DNA of 10,467 nt, taken from Burkholderia gladioli (GTDB taxonomy: Bacteria; Pseudomonadota; Gammaproteobacteria; Burkholderiales; Burkholderiaceae). Both the position numbers and the translations under genes were made by a program. The DNA is taken from positions 1-10,467 of the forward strand of contig WNEB01000036.1 in the NCBI GenBank assembly GCA_009914575.1, written 5' to 3'. Under the pieces are notes generated by a model. It was given only the letters and a program-made list of their open reading frames with translations. It did not search any database and was not told where the DNA came from. Below, piece after piece: positions 1 to 6,334 of the stretch; the stretch's first letter is position 1; each line of letters starts with the position of its first letter.

Positions 1-289
1 CCGCCGAATTGAAGTGAATACCCGAACCCGACCGGTCACGGACCTTCGGCACCTTGACCGTCACCGGGCCGACCGCCGTAACGACCTCCCGCTCAGGCAG
101 GTAGCCGTTGCGTACCACGGCGCGTCGACCGTCGAGCGACTTCACATTGCTGTACTGCTCGAGCATCGTTGCAAGCTCCGCTTCGACTGCCTGCTGAATA
201 ATCTGCCGCGCGCCCTGTTGGATCAGCTCGTCGAGCACGCTCTTCGTTTCTGCTTTACTGCTGGTCGCTTCTTTCGTAGTTTTCTTCAT
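1..289 (-). CDS. IS256-family transposase, N-terminal part (runs off the left edge)
   Basis: The minus strand from the ATG at 289 reads an uninterrupted 96 residues to the window edge, starting MKKTTKEATSSKAETKS. It continues with a helical region around LDELIQQGARQIIQQAVEAE, then RNGYLPEREV, VTVKVPKVRDRSG and IHFNSA. This order of motifs is the conserved N-terminal region of IS256 (Mutator-type) DDE transposases, which bind the element ends and catalyse cut-and-paste or copy-out transposition. Only about a quarter of a normal protein of roughly 400 residues is present; the DDE core lies outside the window. No stop or frameshift is seen, so the gene may be complete beyond the edge. There is no strong ribosome binding site before the ATG, as is common for transposases. 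Family assignment is confident; the exact IS name is not known to me. Confidence 0.88.
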   Translation of the reverse strand, partial: MKKTTKEATSSKAETKSVLDELIQQGARQIIQQAVEAELATMLEQYSNVKSLDGRRAVVRNGYLPEREVVTAVGPVTVKVPKVRDRSGSGIHFNSA

Positions 290-417
290 GGTGGCTGGTT
301 TCCGGATCACTCAGGGTTCGCTGGTTGTGCTCACGACAAGCAACATTCTCAGCTAAACCGCCACCGCCTTTTCAAATTCCCGTCGCGACCGCCGTACACC
401 AGATTCGACAATAGCTC
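290..417. mobile_element. Upstream end region of the IS256-type element (boundary unresolved)
   Basis: This stretch lies between the IS256-type start codon and the IS903-type end that begins at 418. It has no coding potential consistent with either neighbour and most likely holds the leader and terminal inverted repeat of the IS256-type element. Both ends of that element would be needed to define the repeat, and only one is here, so the junction cannot be placed. It should fall somewhere between about 370 and 417. Assignment is by position only. Confidence 0.45.
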
Positions 418-449
418 GCATCCTCACACTCGATTTATGCAACAACGCC
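418..449 (-). repeat. Terminal repeat of an IS903-group (IS5 family) element, left copy
   Basis: Read on the minus strand from 449, this begins GGCGTTGTTGCATAAATC, which closely resembles the published IS903 terminal repeat GGCTTTGTTGAATAAATC. It is identical over 32 bases to the plus strand at 10196-10227, where it caps an IS903-type transposase gene. The bases further inside differ between the two copies. The left fragment is therefore probably the opposite (5') end of the same kind of element, with its body once extending leftwards and now replaced by the IS256-type sequence. It sits directly against the broken IS427-type transposase gene, whose reading frame stops there. Confidence 0.8.
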
Positions 450-936
450 CATCCGAGTCATAGCCTTTGTCGGCGATCACGGCACCCGTGCGCAGATGCT
501 CGACCAATTCGTGCGCACAGGAGATGTCCGAAACCTGCCCTTCGGTGGCGATCATCCGCAGAGCTCGTCCGGCTTCATCAACAGCCAAATGCAGCTTGGT
601 CGTCAGTCCACCACGCGAACGCCCGAGCGCTTGCGGGCCACTTTTTTTCGAGCCCCGGCCGAATGCTGGTGTGCCCGCACGATGGTCGAGTCGATTAGCA
701 CGCATTTGATCTGCGTTTCGTCAGACACCGCGTGCGCTACCCGTTTCCACACGCCTTTGCCACGCCGCCGGGAGAAGCGCATATAAAAGCCGTGTGCCAT
801 CGGCCGAATTCCTTCGGCAGATCGCGCCACGGGCAACCGGTCCGGCCAATCCAGAGAACCGCTTCGACAAACCCGCGATTGTCCGCCGCCGTTCGTCCCG
901 GATCGCCTTCCTTGCCCGGTAAGACAGATTCGAGCC
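450..936 (-). pseudogene. IS5-family (IS427-type) transposase fragment, truncated at both ends
   Basis: Read on the minus strand, three frames join into one DDE transposase. Near 936-790 is ERLESVLPGKEGDPGRTAAD, followed by FVEAVLWIGRTGCPWRDLPKE. From about 782 to 650 come MRFSRRRGKGVWKRV and VLIDSTIVRAHQHSAG, which holds the first catalytic Asp. From about 648 to 450 come GRSRGGLTTKLHLAVDE and VIADKGYDSD, which holds the second Asp. The catalytic Glu and the C-terminus are missing because the IS903-type end begins at 449. About a dozen N-terminal residues are missing next to the inverted-repeat element at 934. One frame change at about 781-788 looks like a genuine 2-nt insertion. The other lies on a run of seven A and may be the programmed -1 shift used by relatives. 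The copy cannot make an active enzyme. Confidence 0.85.
642..648 (-). promoter_or_regulatory. A7 slippery run at the transposase frame junction
   Basis: On the minus strand the coding sequence reads C-GAA-AAA-AAG-TGG across seven consecutive A. The upstream frame ends about 14 codons later, while the downstream frame continues with SGPQALGRSRGG, the expected family sequence. A -1 step on the run joins the two exactly. Several IS5-family groups, including IS427, are known to make transposase by frameshifting on A runs. Whether this run is programmed or a simple indel cannot be settled from one copy. Confidence 0.5.
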
Positions 937-1147
937 TCTCTTGAATTTCGAGTGGGTGGATTTTTCCGGGTAAAGGGCGGGCGAAGCCCGGCGCAGCGAA
1001 CCCTTGATGCGGAGAAATCTACGAGCCCGTCCGGCGGCGAGGACTTCCCGGCCTTGGGGCGGGGCTAGGGGTGGGAAGATACCGTTTTGCGACGTAGGTT
1101 TTCGTACCCCGGCGGCCCTTTTCACCCACTCAAATTTCAAGAGAGCC
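934..1147. mobile_element. Small non-autonomous element (MITE-like) with 27-bp terminal inverted repeats
   Basis: The left end at 934-960 starts GCCTCTCTTGAATTTCGAG. The right end, read inwards on the minus strand from 1147 to 1121, starts GGCTCTCTTGAAATTTGAG. The two match at 23 of 27 positions without gaps. The 214-bp element has no transposase reading frame; inside it is a small GC-rich hairpin near 967-982. Ends beginning GGCTCT are typical of the ISL3 family, so it could be a deletion derivative mobilised by such an element; that link is inferred. No clear flanking target duplication is visible: the left side is truncated transposase and the right side is the truncated DUF2917 gene. It could instead be the two collapsed ends of a longer IS. 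Confidence 0.6.
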
Positions 1148-1166
1148 AGAAATTTCGACAAACGTC

Positions 1167-1457
1167 GTGTTCGAGATCCAGGCCGGCGAAACGGTGCCGA
1201 TGGTGGTGGCGCACAGCACGCGCCTGTCGGTGCAGGGCGCCACCCGCAGCGAGGACGTGGACGACTACTTCCTGGCCCCCGGCGCGACGCTGCGCCTGCG
1301 CCGCGGCGAGCGCCTCTGGCTCGGCGTGGAAGGGCCGGCGTCGGCGCAGGTCGCGTTCAGCGTGACGCCTTCGGCGTGCGAGGCGGCGCGCTCCGCGTTC
1401 GCGCGGCTGGCGAGCCGGATCTCGGCGCGGCTGCACCAGGGTTGGCGCGTGGTGTGA
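1167..1457 (+). CDS. DUF2917-domain protein, 5'-truncated
   Basis: This encodes a small protein of about 96 residues with [20 protein letters not shown] near the N-terminus, [25 protein letters not shown] in the middle and an Ala/Arg-rich tail ending GWRVV. This matches my recollection of DUF2917 proteins, small cupin-like beta-rich proteins of unknown function common in Burkholderia. The start given is a GTG with no ribosome binding site. The reading frame continues upstream as ISTNVV straight to the edge of the inverted-repeat element at 1147, where no start codon is found. The original first codons, promoter and binding site therefore appear to have been replaced by the insertion, and the gene may not be expressed. 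It is followed by 73 bp and then lipB. Function is unknown. Confidence 0.6.
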   Translation: MFEIQAGETVPMVVAHSTRLSVQGATRSEDVDDYFLAPGATLRLRRGERLWLGVEGPASAQVAFSVTPSACEAARSAFARLASRISARLHQGWRVV

Positions 1458-1516
1458 GCGCGGCTCGGGGCCGGATCGAACCGCGTACGAGGCCCGGCGG
1501 CGCGTAGCGGTTTTCG

Positions 1517-1522
1517 GTAAAC
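1517..1522 (+). promoter_or_regulatory. Possible -10 element just upstream of lipB
   Basis: TAAACT matches 4 of 6 positions of the sigma70 -10 consensus and lies only 8 bp before the lipB ATG. A transcript from it would be nearly leaderless, which would fit the lack of a Shine-Dalgarno sequence there. No convincing -35 is seen. This is a weak call. Confidence 0.22.
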
Positions 1523-1530
1523 TAGCGCCC

Positions 1531-2286
1531 ATGTCAGCGCCGCCGGTCGCCCACGTGTCTTCCCATTCCAACGATTCCGGCAGTGCCGCGCCGTCCGAAA
1601 ACGGGGCCGCACTGCCGCCGCCCGTCGTGCGCTGGCTCGGCAGCGCGCCTTACGAGCCCACCTTCGACGCGATGCGCGCGTTCACCGACGTGCGCGGCGC
1701 CGACACCGCCGACGAAATCTGGATCGTCGAACATCCGCCTGTCTACACGCTCGGCCAGGCCGGCGACCCGGCGCACCTGCTGGTGGCCAACAGCGGCGTG
1801 CCGCTCGTCAAGGTCGATCGCGGCGGGCAGATCACCTATCACGGTCCCGGCCAGATCGTCGCCTACCTGCTGGTGGACCTGCGCCGCCGCAAGCTGATGG
1901 TGCGCCCGATGGTCGAGCGGATCGAGCAGGCCGTGATCGAGACCCTCGCGGCGTATAATCTTGCGTCGGTCCGCAAGGCGGGCGCGCCCGGTATCTATGT
2001 GGAATCGGGGCCGCATGCGGGCGCAAAGATCGCCGCGCTCGGTCTGAAGATTCGCAACGGATGCAGTTATCACGGGCTCAGCCTCAATGTCCGGATGGAT
2101 CTCGCACCGTTTCTCGCGATCAACCCGTGCGGCTACGCAGGGCTCGAAACGGTCGACATGGCGACCGTCGGCGTGGTCGCCGACTGGCGGAACGTGGCCG
2201 AGACGCTCGTGCGCCGTCTGACCGCCAACCTCGCCGGCGCCACCGCCGCCGCATTGCCGCAGGCACTGGAACACACGAATGACTGA
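1531..2286 (+). CDS. lipB: Octanoyl-[acyl-carrier-protein]:protein N-octanoyltransferase LipB
   Basis: LipB transfers the octanoyl group from octanoyl-ACP to a specific lysine of lipoyl domains (pyruvate and 2-oxoglutarate dehydrogenases, glycine cleavage H protein), the first step of cytoplasmic lipoate assembly. The 251-residue product has all family motifs: [12 protein letters not shown] at 97-108, [19 protein letters not shown] around 164-182 and [13 protein letters not shown] at 198-210. The catalytic pair are Lys166 and Cys200, spaced 34 residues apart as in the E. coli enzyme (Lys135, Cys169). An unconserved N-terminal extension of about 30 residues precedes the fold, as in other Burkholderia LipB. 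The ATG at 1531 has no clear Shine-Dalgarno sequence. The stop overlaps the lipA start by 8 bp, so the two are translationally coupled. The gene is intact, in contrast to most of its neighbours. Confidence 0.97.
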   Translation: MSAPPVAHVSSHSNDSGSAAPSENGAALPPPVVRWLGSAPYEPTFDAMRAFTDVRGADTADEIWIVEHPPVYTLGQAGDPAHLLVANSGVPLVKVDRGGQITYHGPGQIVAYLLVDLRRRKLMVRPMVERIEQAVIETLAAYNLASVRKAGAPGIYVESGPHAGAKIAALGLKIRNGCSYHGLSLNVRMDLAPFLAINPCGYAGLETVDMATVGVVADWRNVAETLVRRLTANLAGATAAALPQALEHTND

Positions 2287-3262
2287 CGTAACCGCAACTC
2301 CGGCACCGGCCGAATCGGCCGCCTACGATCCCACCGCCAAGCAGAAAGCGCAGGCGAAAACGGCCCGCATTCCGATCAAGATCGTCCCGATCGAGAAGCT
2401 CAAGAAGCCGGACTGGATCCGCGTCAAGGCGGCCACCGGCAGCTCGCGCTTCAACGAGATCAAGACCATCCTGCGCGAGCACAACCTGCACACGGTGTGC
2501 GAGGAAGCGAGCTGCCCGAACATCGGCGAATGCTTCGGCAAGGGCACCGCGACGTTCATGATCATGGGCGACAAGTGCACGCGCCGCTGCCCGTTCTGCG
2601 ACGTCGGCCACGGCCGCCCCGATCCGCTCGACGAGAACGAGCCGGCCAACCTGGCGCGCACCATCGGCGCGCTCAAGCTCAAGTACGTGGTGATCACGAG
2701 CGTCGATCGCGACGATCTGCGCGACGGCGGCGCCGGCCACTTCGTGGAATGCATCCGCCAGGTGCGCGAGCAGTCGCCGGACACGCGCATCGAGATCCTG
2801 ACGCCCGATTTCCGCGGCCGTCTCGATCGCGCGATCGGCATCCTGAACGCCGCGCCGCCCGATGTCATGAACCACAACCTCGAAACGGTGCCGCGCCTCT
2901 ACAAGGAAGCGCGCCCCGGTTCGGACTACGCGCATTCGCTGAAGCTGCTGAAGGATTTCAAGGCGCTGCATCCGGACGTCGCCGCCAAGTCGGGCCTGAT
3001 GGTCGGCCTGGGCGAAACGCCCGAGGAAATCCTCCAGGTGATGCGCGACCTGCGCGATCACGACGTCGACATGCTGACGATCGGCCAGTATCTGCAGCCG
3101 TCGGAGCACCATCTGCCGGTGCGCGAATACGTGCACCCGGACGTCTTCAAGATGTACGAGGAAGAAGCCTACAAGATGGGCTTCACGCATGCGACCGTGG
3201 GCGCGATGGTGCGTTCGAGCTATCACGCCGATCTGCAGGCGCATGGCGCGGGCGTGGTCTGA
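2279..3262 (+). CDS. lipA: Lipoyl synthase LipA (radical SAM)
   Basis: LipA inserts two sulfur atoms at C6 and C8 of the protein-bound octanoyl chain made by LipB, using S-adenosylmethionine radicals and a sacrificial auxiliary iron-sulfur cluster. The 327-residue protein shows both cluster motifs: [12 protein letters not shown] with Cys74, Cys79 and Cys85 for the auxiliary cluster, and CTRRCPFC with Cys100, Cys104 and Cys107 for the radical SAM cluster. The C-terminal RSSYHAD at 312-318 carries the serine that ligates the auxiliary cluster. A Lys-rich N-terminal segment ([20 protein letters not shown]) is typical of the Burkholderia proteins. The ATG lies inside the end of lipB, indicating coupled translation. 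Length and motifs are normal, and the gene ends just before a strong terminator. It should be functional. Confidence 0.98.
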   Translation: MTDVTATPAPAESAAYDPTAKQKAQAKTARIPIKIVPIEKLKKPDWIRVKAATGSSRFNEIKTILREHNLHTVCEEASCPNIGECFGKGTATFMIMGDKCTRRCPFCDVGHGRPDPLDENEPANLARTIGALKLKYVVITSVDRDDLRDGGAGHFVECIRQVREQSPDTRIEILTPDFRGRLDRAIGILNAAPPDVMNHNLETVPRLYKEARPGSDYAHSLKLLKDFKALHPDVAAKSGLMVGLGETPEEILQVMRDLRDHDVDMLTIGQYLQPSEHHLPVREYVHPDVFKMYEEEAYKMGFTHATVGAMVRSSYHADLQAHGAGVV

Positions 3263-3283
3263 ACCTCGCTTCGCCATTGCACG

Positions 3284-3309
3284 AAAACCCGCCGCGAGGC
3301 GGGTTTTTT
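3284..3309 (+). terminator. Intrinsic terminator after lipBA
   Basis: A perfect stem, AAAACCCGCC paired with GGCGGGTTTT around the loop GCGA, runs into a T tract, 21 bp after the lipA stop codon. It closes the lipBA transcription unit and separates it from the tau genes. Confidence 0.92.
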
Positions 3310-3476
3310 GCTTTTGGGGCGCCGCCGCCGCGTCATTGCCGGCGGCATCCGCTTCAACACGAAATGCATAGCGTCAGCAGCGTCAATTGCATCGCAGGAA
3401 TCGTTAGAACCGCGCGGGCATGAAGTCTCTATAGTCGGGCGTTTCGAGCCACCGCATCCGACCCGAGAGGTAAGCC
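3310..3476 (+). promoter_or_regulatory. Leader region of the tau operon
   Basis: This is the only room for the tau promoter. TATAGT at 3430-3435 is a fair -10 hexamer; the best upstream partner, TTAGAA at 3404-3409, is a poor -35 with a 20-bp gap, so an activator may be needed. In relatives sulfonate genes are activated by Cbl/SsuR-type regulators, but no such site is identified here. GAGAGG at 3466-3471 is a good ribosome binding site 5 bp before the tauA ATG. Confidence 0.35.
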
Positions 3477-4512
3477 ATGCCGCGTTTCCGTTCCGTCCGC
3501 ACCGTCCTGACCACCGCGCTTGCCGGCGCCGTTGCCGCGCTGACGCTCGCCGCCGCCCCGGCGCGCGCCGCCGACAAGGACGTGGTGATCGCGTATCAGG
3601 ACATGGTGGTGCCGTGGCGCTACGCGCAGGCGACGGGCGAGGTGGAGAAGGCCACCGGTTACAAGGTCACGTTCCGCAAGGTCGGCAGCGGCGCGGACGT
3701 GATCAGCACGCTCGCCTCGGGCTCGGTGCAGCTCGGCGAGGCCGGCTCGGCGCCGATAGCGGCGGGCCTGTCGCAGGGCGCGGACCTCTCGCTGTTCTGG
3801 ATCCTCGACAACTATCAACGATGCCGAAGCGCTGGTCGCGCGCAACGGCTCGGGCGTCAACAGCGTGGCCGACCTGAAGAGCCACAAGATCGGCGTGCCG
3901 TTCGTGTCGACCTCGCACTTCCACGCGCTGGTCGCGCTGCAGCAGGCCGGCGTCGATCCGAACTCGGTGAAGATCCTGAACCTGCGCCCGCCCGAAGTGG
4001 CGGTCGCCTGGGCGCGCGGCGACATCGACGCGACCTACATCTGGGATCCGGTGCTCGCCAAGGTCAAGCAGAACGGCAAGGTGCTGATCACGTCGGGCCA
4101 GGTGGCGAAGGCCACCGGCAAGGCCACGTTCGACGGCTTCGTCGCCACGCGCCGCTTCGCGCACGACAACCCCGAATTCGTCGCGCGCTTCGTGAAGGTT
4201 CTGGCCGCGGCCGACGCCGATTACCGCGCGCATCCGAACGCCTGGGGCAAGGGCTCGGCGCAGGCCGCGGCGGTGGCGAAGGAATCGGGCGCGAACCCCG
4301 ACGACGTGCCGGCCAGCCTCGCGCTGTACGCGTTCCAGTCGTCGGTCGAACAGGCCTCGACGACCTGGCTCGGCGGCGGCGCGCAATCGGGCGCGGCGAA
4401 ATCGCTGGCCGCCACGGCCGCGTTCCTGAAGTCGCAGGGGACGATCCAGACGGTGCTGCCCGATTACTCGGTCGGCGTCGATCCGCAATTCGTGAAGGCG
4501 GTCGCGCACTGA
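3477..4512 (+). pseudogene. tauA: Taurine/sulfonate ABC transporter substrate-binding protein, frameshifted
   Basis: TauA is the periplasmic receptor that delivers taurine or related sulfonates to TauBC for use as a sulfur source. The first frame begins with a Sec signal peptide of about 31 residues ending in APARA, then the mature domain with VVIAYQDMVVPWRYAQ, GSGADVISTLASGSVQLGEAGSAPIA and LFWILDN. The second frame continues the same protein with DAEALVARNGSGVNSVADLK, VPFVSTSHFHALVAL, LRPPEVAVAWARGDIDATYIWDP and an end at FVKAVAH. Removing one base near 3813 (AAC-T-ATCAACGAT) restores LDNINDAEAL and a 344-residue protein, the usual size. The total length of 1036 nt fits exactly one inserted base. 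As written, the receptor lacks two thirds of its fold. A single indel could also be an assembly error. Confidence 0.88.
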
Positions 4513-4533
4513 GCGGCGGTTAAGGAGCGCGCG

Positions 4534-5331
4534 ATGAGCAGGCTCGATATCCGGCGGCTGTCGGTCGCCTATCCGGGGGAGCGCGGGCGCGGCGACACGC
4601 AGGCGCTGGCCGACGTCGATCTGTCGATCGGCAGCGGCGAGTTCGTGGTGGCGGTGGGCGCGTCGGGGTGCGGCAAGACCACGCTGCTGAACTGCATCGC
4701 GGGTTTTGTCGCGCCGACGGTCGGCGAGGTGCGGCTCGACGACGAACCGGTGCTCGGACCGGGCGCGGATCGCGGCGTGGTGTTTCAGAAATACGCGCTG
4801 CTGCCGTGGCTCGACGTGCTCGGCAACGTCGCGCTGGGCTTGCGTTTTCAGGGCGTCGCGCGCGCCGAACGCGAGGCGCGCGCGCGGCGGATCCTGGCGC
4901 TGGTCGGGCTGGAGCGGCATGCGCACTCGCGCGTGTACGCGCTGTCGGGCGGCATGCAGCAGCGCGTCGGCATCGCCCGCGCGCTGGCCGGCGACCCGCG
5001 CGTGCTGCTGATGGACGAGCCGATGGACGCGCTCGACGCGATGACGCGCGAGTCGATGCAGGAACTGGTGCTCGACCTGTGGGCGCGCACCGGCAAGACG
5101 GTGTTCTTCATCACGCACGACGTGGAGGAAGCGCTGTTTCTCGGAACGCGCGTGGTGGTGGTGACGCCGGGGCCGGGCCGCATCGCCGAATCGCACGAAC
5201 TGCCGTTCGCGCGGCGCTTCGTGCAGACGCGCGACGCGCGCGGCGTGAAATCGTCGCCCGACTTCATCGCGTGGCGCGAGCGCCTGATCGGCTTGCTGCA
5301 TGGGCGCACGAGCGCCAGGGAGGCCGCATGA
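4534..5331 (+). CDS. tauB: Taurine/sulfonate ABC transporter ATP-binding protein
   Basis: TauB is the cytoplasmic ATPase that powers sulfonate import through TauC. The 265-residue protein has a complete set of ABC motifs: Walker [10 protein letters not shown] at 42-50, Q-loop Gln85 in [11 protein letters not shown], signature LSGGMQQR at 137-144, Walker B VLLMDEP at 157-163 with catalytic Glu162, D-loop ALDA, and switch His195 in FITHDVEEA. The residues after Walker B read [10 protein letters not shown] where family members usually have [10 protein letters not shown], a small oddity outside the catalytic positions. AAGGAG at 4522-4527 is a strong ribosome binding site 6 bp before the ATG. The stop overlaps the tauC ATG as ATGA, indicating coupled translation. 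The gene is open although both partner genes are broken, so the ATPase probably has no transporter to serve. Confidence 0.92.
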   Translation: MSRLDIRRLSVAYPGERGRGDTQALADVDLSIGSGEFVVAVGASGCGKTTLLNCIAGFVAPTVGEVRLDDEPVLGPGADRGVVFQKYALLPWLDVLGNVALGLRFQGVARAEREARARRILALVGLERHAHSRVYALSGGMQQRVGIARALAGDPRVLLMDEPMDALDAMTRESMQELVLDLWARTGKTVFFITHDVEEALFLGTRVVVVTPGPGRIAESHELPFARRFVQTRDARGVKSSPDFIAWRERLIGLLHGRTSAREAA

Positions 5332-6274
5332 GCGCGCAGGACGACGTCACGCTGCAGGCCGGTTCGCCGCCGCAAGCCAGGGATTGGGCGCGTTCGCGCA
5401 CGGTGACGTGGCAGCCGCAGCCCGGTCGCGCCGATGCGGCCGCCCAGCCGGCGGCTACGCCGGTCGCCCCTGCGGCAACGGCTGCAAACGCCACGCCGGC
5501 GAAGGGCCGACGGCTGCTGCGCTGAGCGCCGCCTCGGTGGCCGGGCTGGCGTTGCTCTGGTGGGCCGCCACGCATTTCGGCTGGGTGCCGCCGCTGTTCC
5601 TGCCGTCGCCGGCGGTCGTCTGACAGGCGTTCGTCAAAGCATGGCGCGGGCAGCTTCAGGGCGGCGTGCCGATGCCCAAACATCTGGCCTGGAGCGCGCT
5701 GCGCGTGTTCGGCGCGTTCGCGCTGGCGGCGCTGTTCGGCATCCCCGCCGGCATCCTGATGGGCGTGAGCCGCGTCGCGCGCGGCCTGCTCGATCCGCCG
5801 CTCGAGTTCTACCGGTCGTTGCCGCCGCTCGCGTATCTGCCGCTGGTGGTGATCTGGTTCGGCATCGACGAAACGGCCAAGATCGTCGTGATCTTCCTGG
5901 CCTGCTTCGCGCCGATCGCGATGGCCGCGCGCGCCGGCGTGCGCAGCGCGACCCACGAGCAGATCGCCGCCGCGTATTCGCTGGGCGGCAGCCCGTTGCA
6001 GGTGGTGCGCCACGTGGTGTTGCCGGCCGCGTTGCCGGAGATCCTGACCGGGCTGCGGATCGCGATAGGCTTCGGCTGGACCACGCTGGTGGCCGCCGAG
6101 ATGGTGGCGGCCACCGCCTGGCTCGGGCAGATGGTGCTCAACGCGTCGAGCTTCCTGCGCACCGACGTGGTGGTGATGGGCATCGTGCTGATCGGCGCGA
6201 TCGCATGGGGGTTCGACCTCGCGATGCGCGCGCTGGAGCGGCGGCTGGTGCCGTGGAAGGGGCGGCGGGGCTAG
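5328..6274 (+). pseudogene. tauC: Taurine/sulfonate ABC transporter permease, frameshift plus nonsense mutation
   Basis: TauC is the inner-membrane permease of the system. The first frame gives an Ala/Pro-rich cytoplasmic N-terminus ([15 protein letters not shown] to KGRRLL) and then a stop at 5523-5525. The permease itself starts in the next frame with ALSAASVAGLALLWWAATHFGW, a membrane segment, and the periplasmic stretch PPLFLPSPAVV. That frame then hits TGA at 5621-5623, probably from a TGG Trp codon, because QAFVKAWRGQLQGG follows without a frame change. The remaining membrane helices are open, including the ATPase-docking loop EQIAAAYSLGGSPLQVVRHVVLPAALPEI. Restoring one G near 5520 (CTG-CTG-GCG-CTG) repairs the first lesion and gives 948 nt. 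The ATG at 5666 could restart a fragment, but two independent lesions make loss of function likely. Confidence 0.88.
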
Positions 6275-6334
6275 GGCGGCTGGTGCCGGGCGCCTTGCAT
6301 CGCCTCGCCGCCTTCGCCTTCGCCTGCGCTGCCG

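Noticed and set aside
967..982. REP-like hairpin CGGGCGAAGCCCG as a separate repeat family
   Set aside because: It is a single short hairpin inside the inverted-repeat element with no second copy in the window.
2120..3277. Minus-strand open frame of 385 codons opposite lipA
   Set aside because: Its composition mirrors the antisense of lipA codons, and lipA on the other strand is unmistakable.
3813..3813. Programmed frameshift in tauA
   Set aside because: There is no slippery run or stimulatory structure at AACTATCAACG, and substrate-binding proteins are not made this way. A 1-nt insertion is simpler.
3703..5301. Minus-strand open frame of 532 codons opposite tauA and tauB
   Set aside because: His/Arg-rich composition, no motifs, and wholly antisense to clear transporter genes; a GC-driven shadow.
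5621..5623. Selenocysteine reading of the tauC TGA
   Set aside because: TauC permeases have no selenoprotein forms known to me, no stem-loop is evident just after the codon, and the gene carries a second lesion upstream.
6275..6334. A terminator between the convergent tauC and ggt genes
   Set aside because: No stem followed by a T tract is visible in these 60 bases; the strong palindrome lies further on, inside ggt, and has no T tract.
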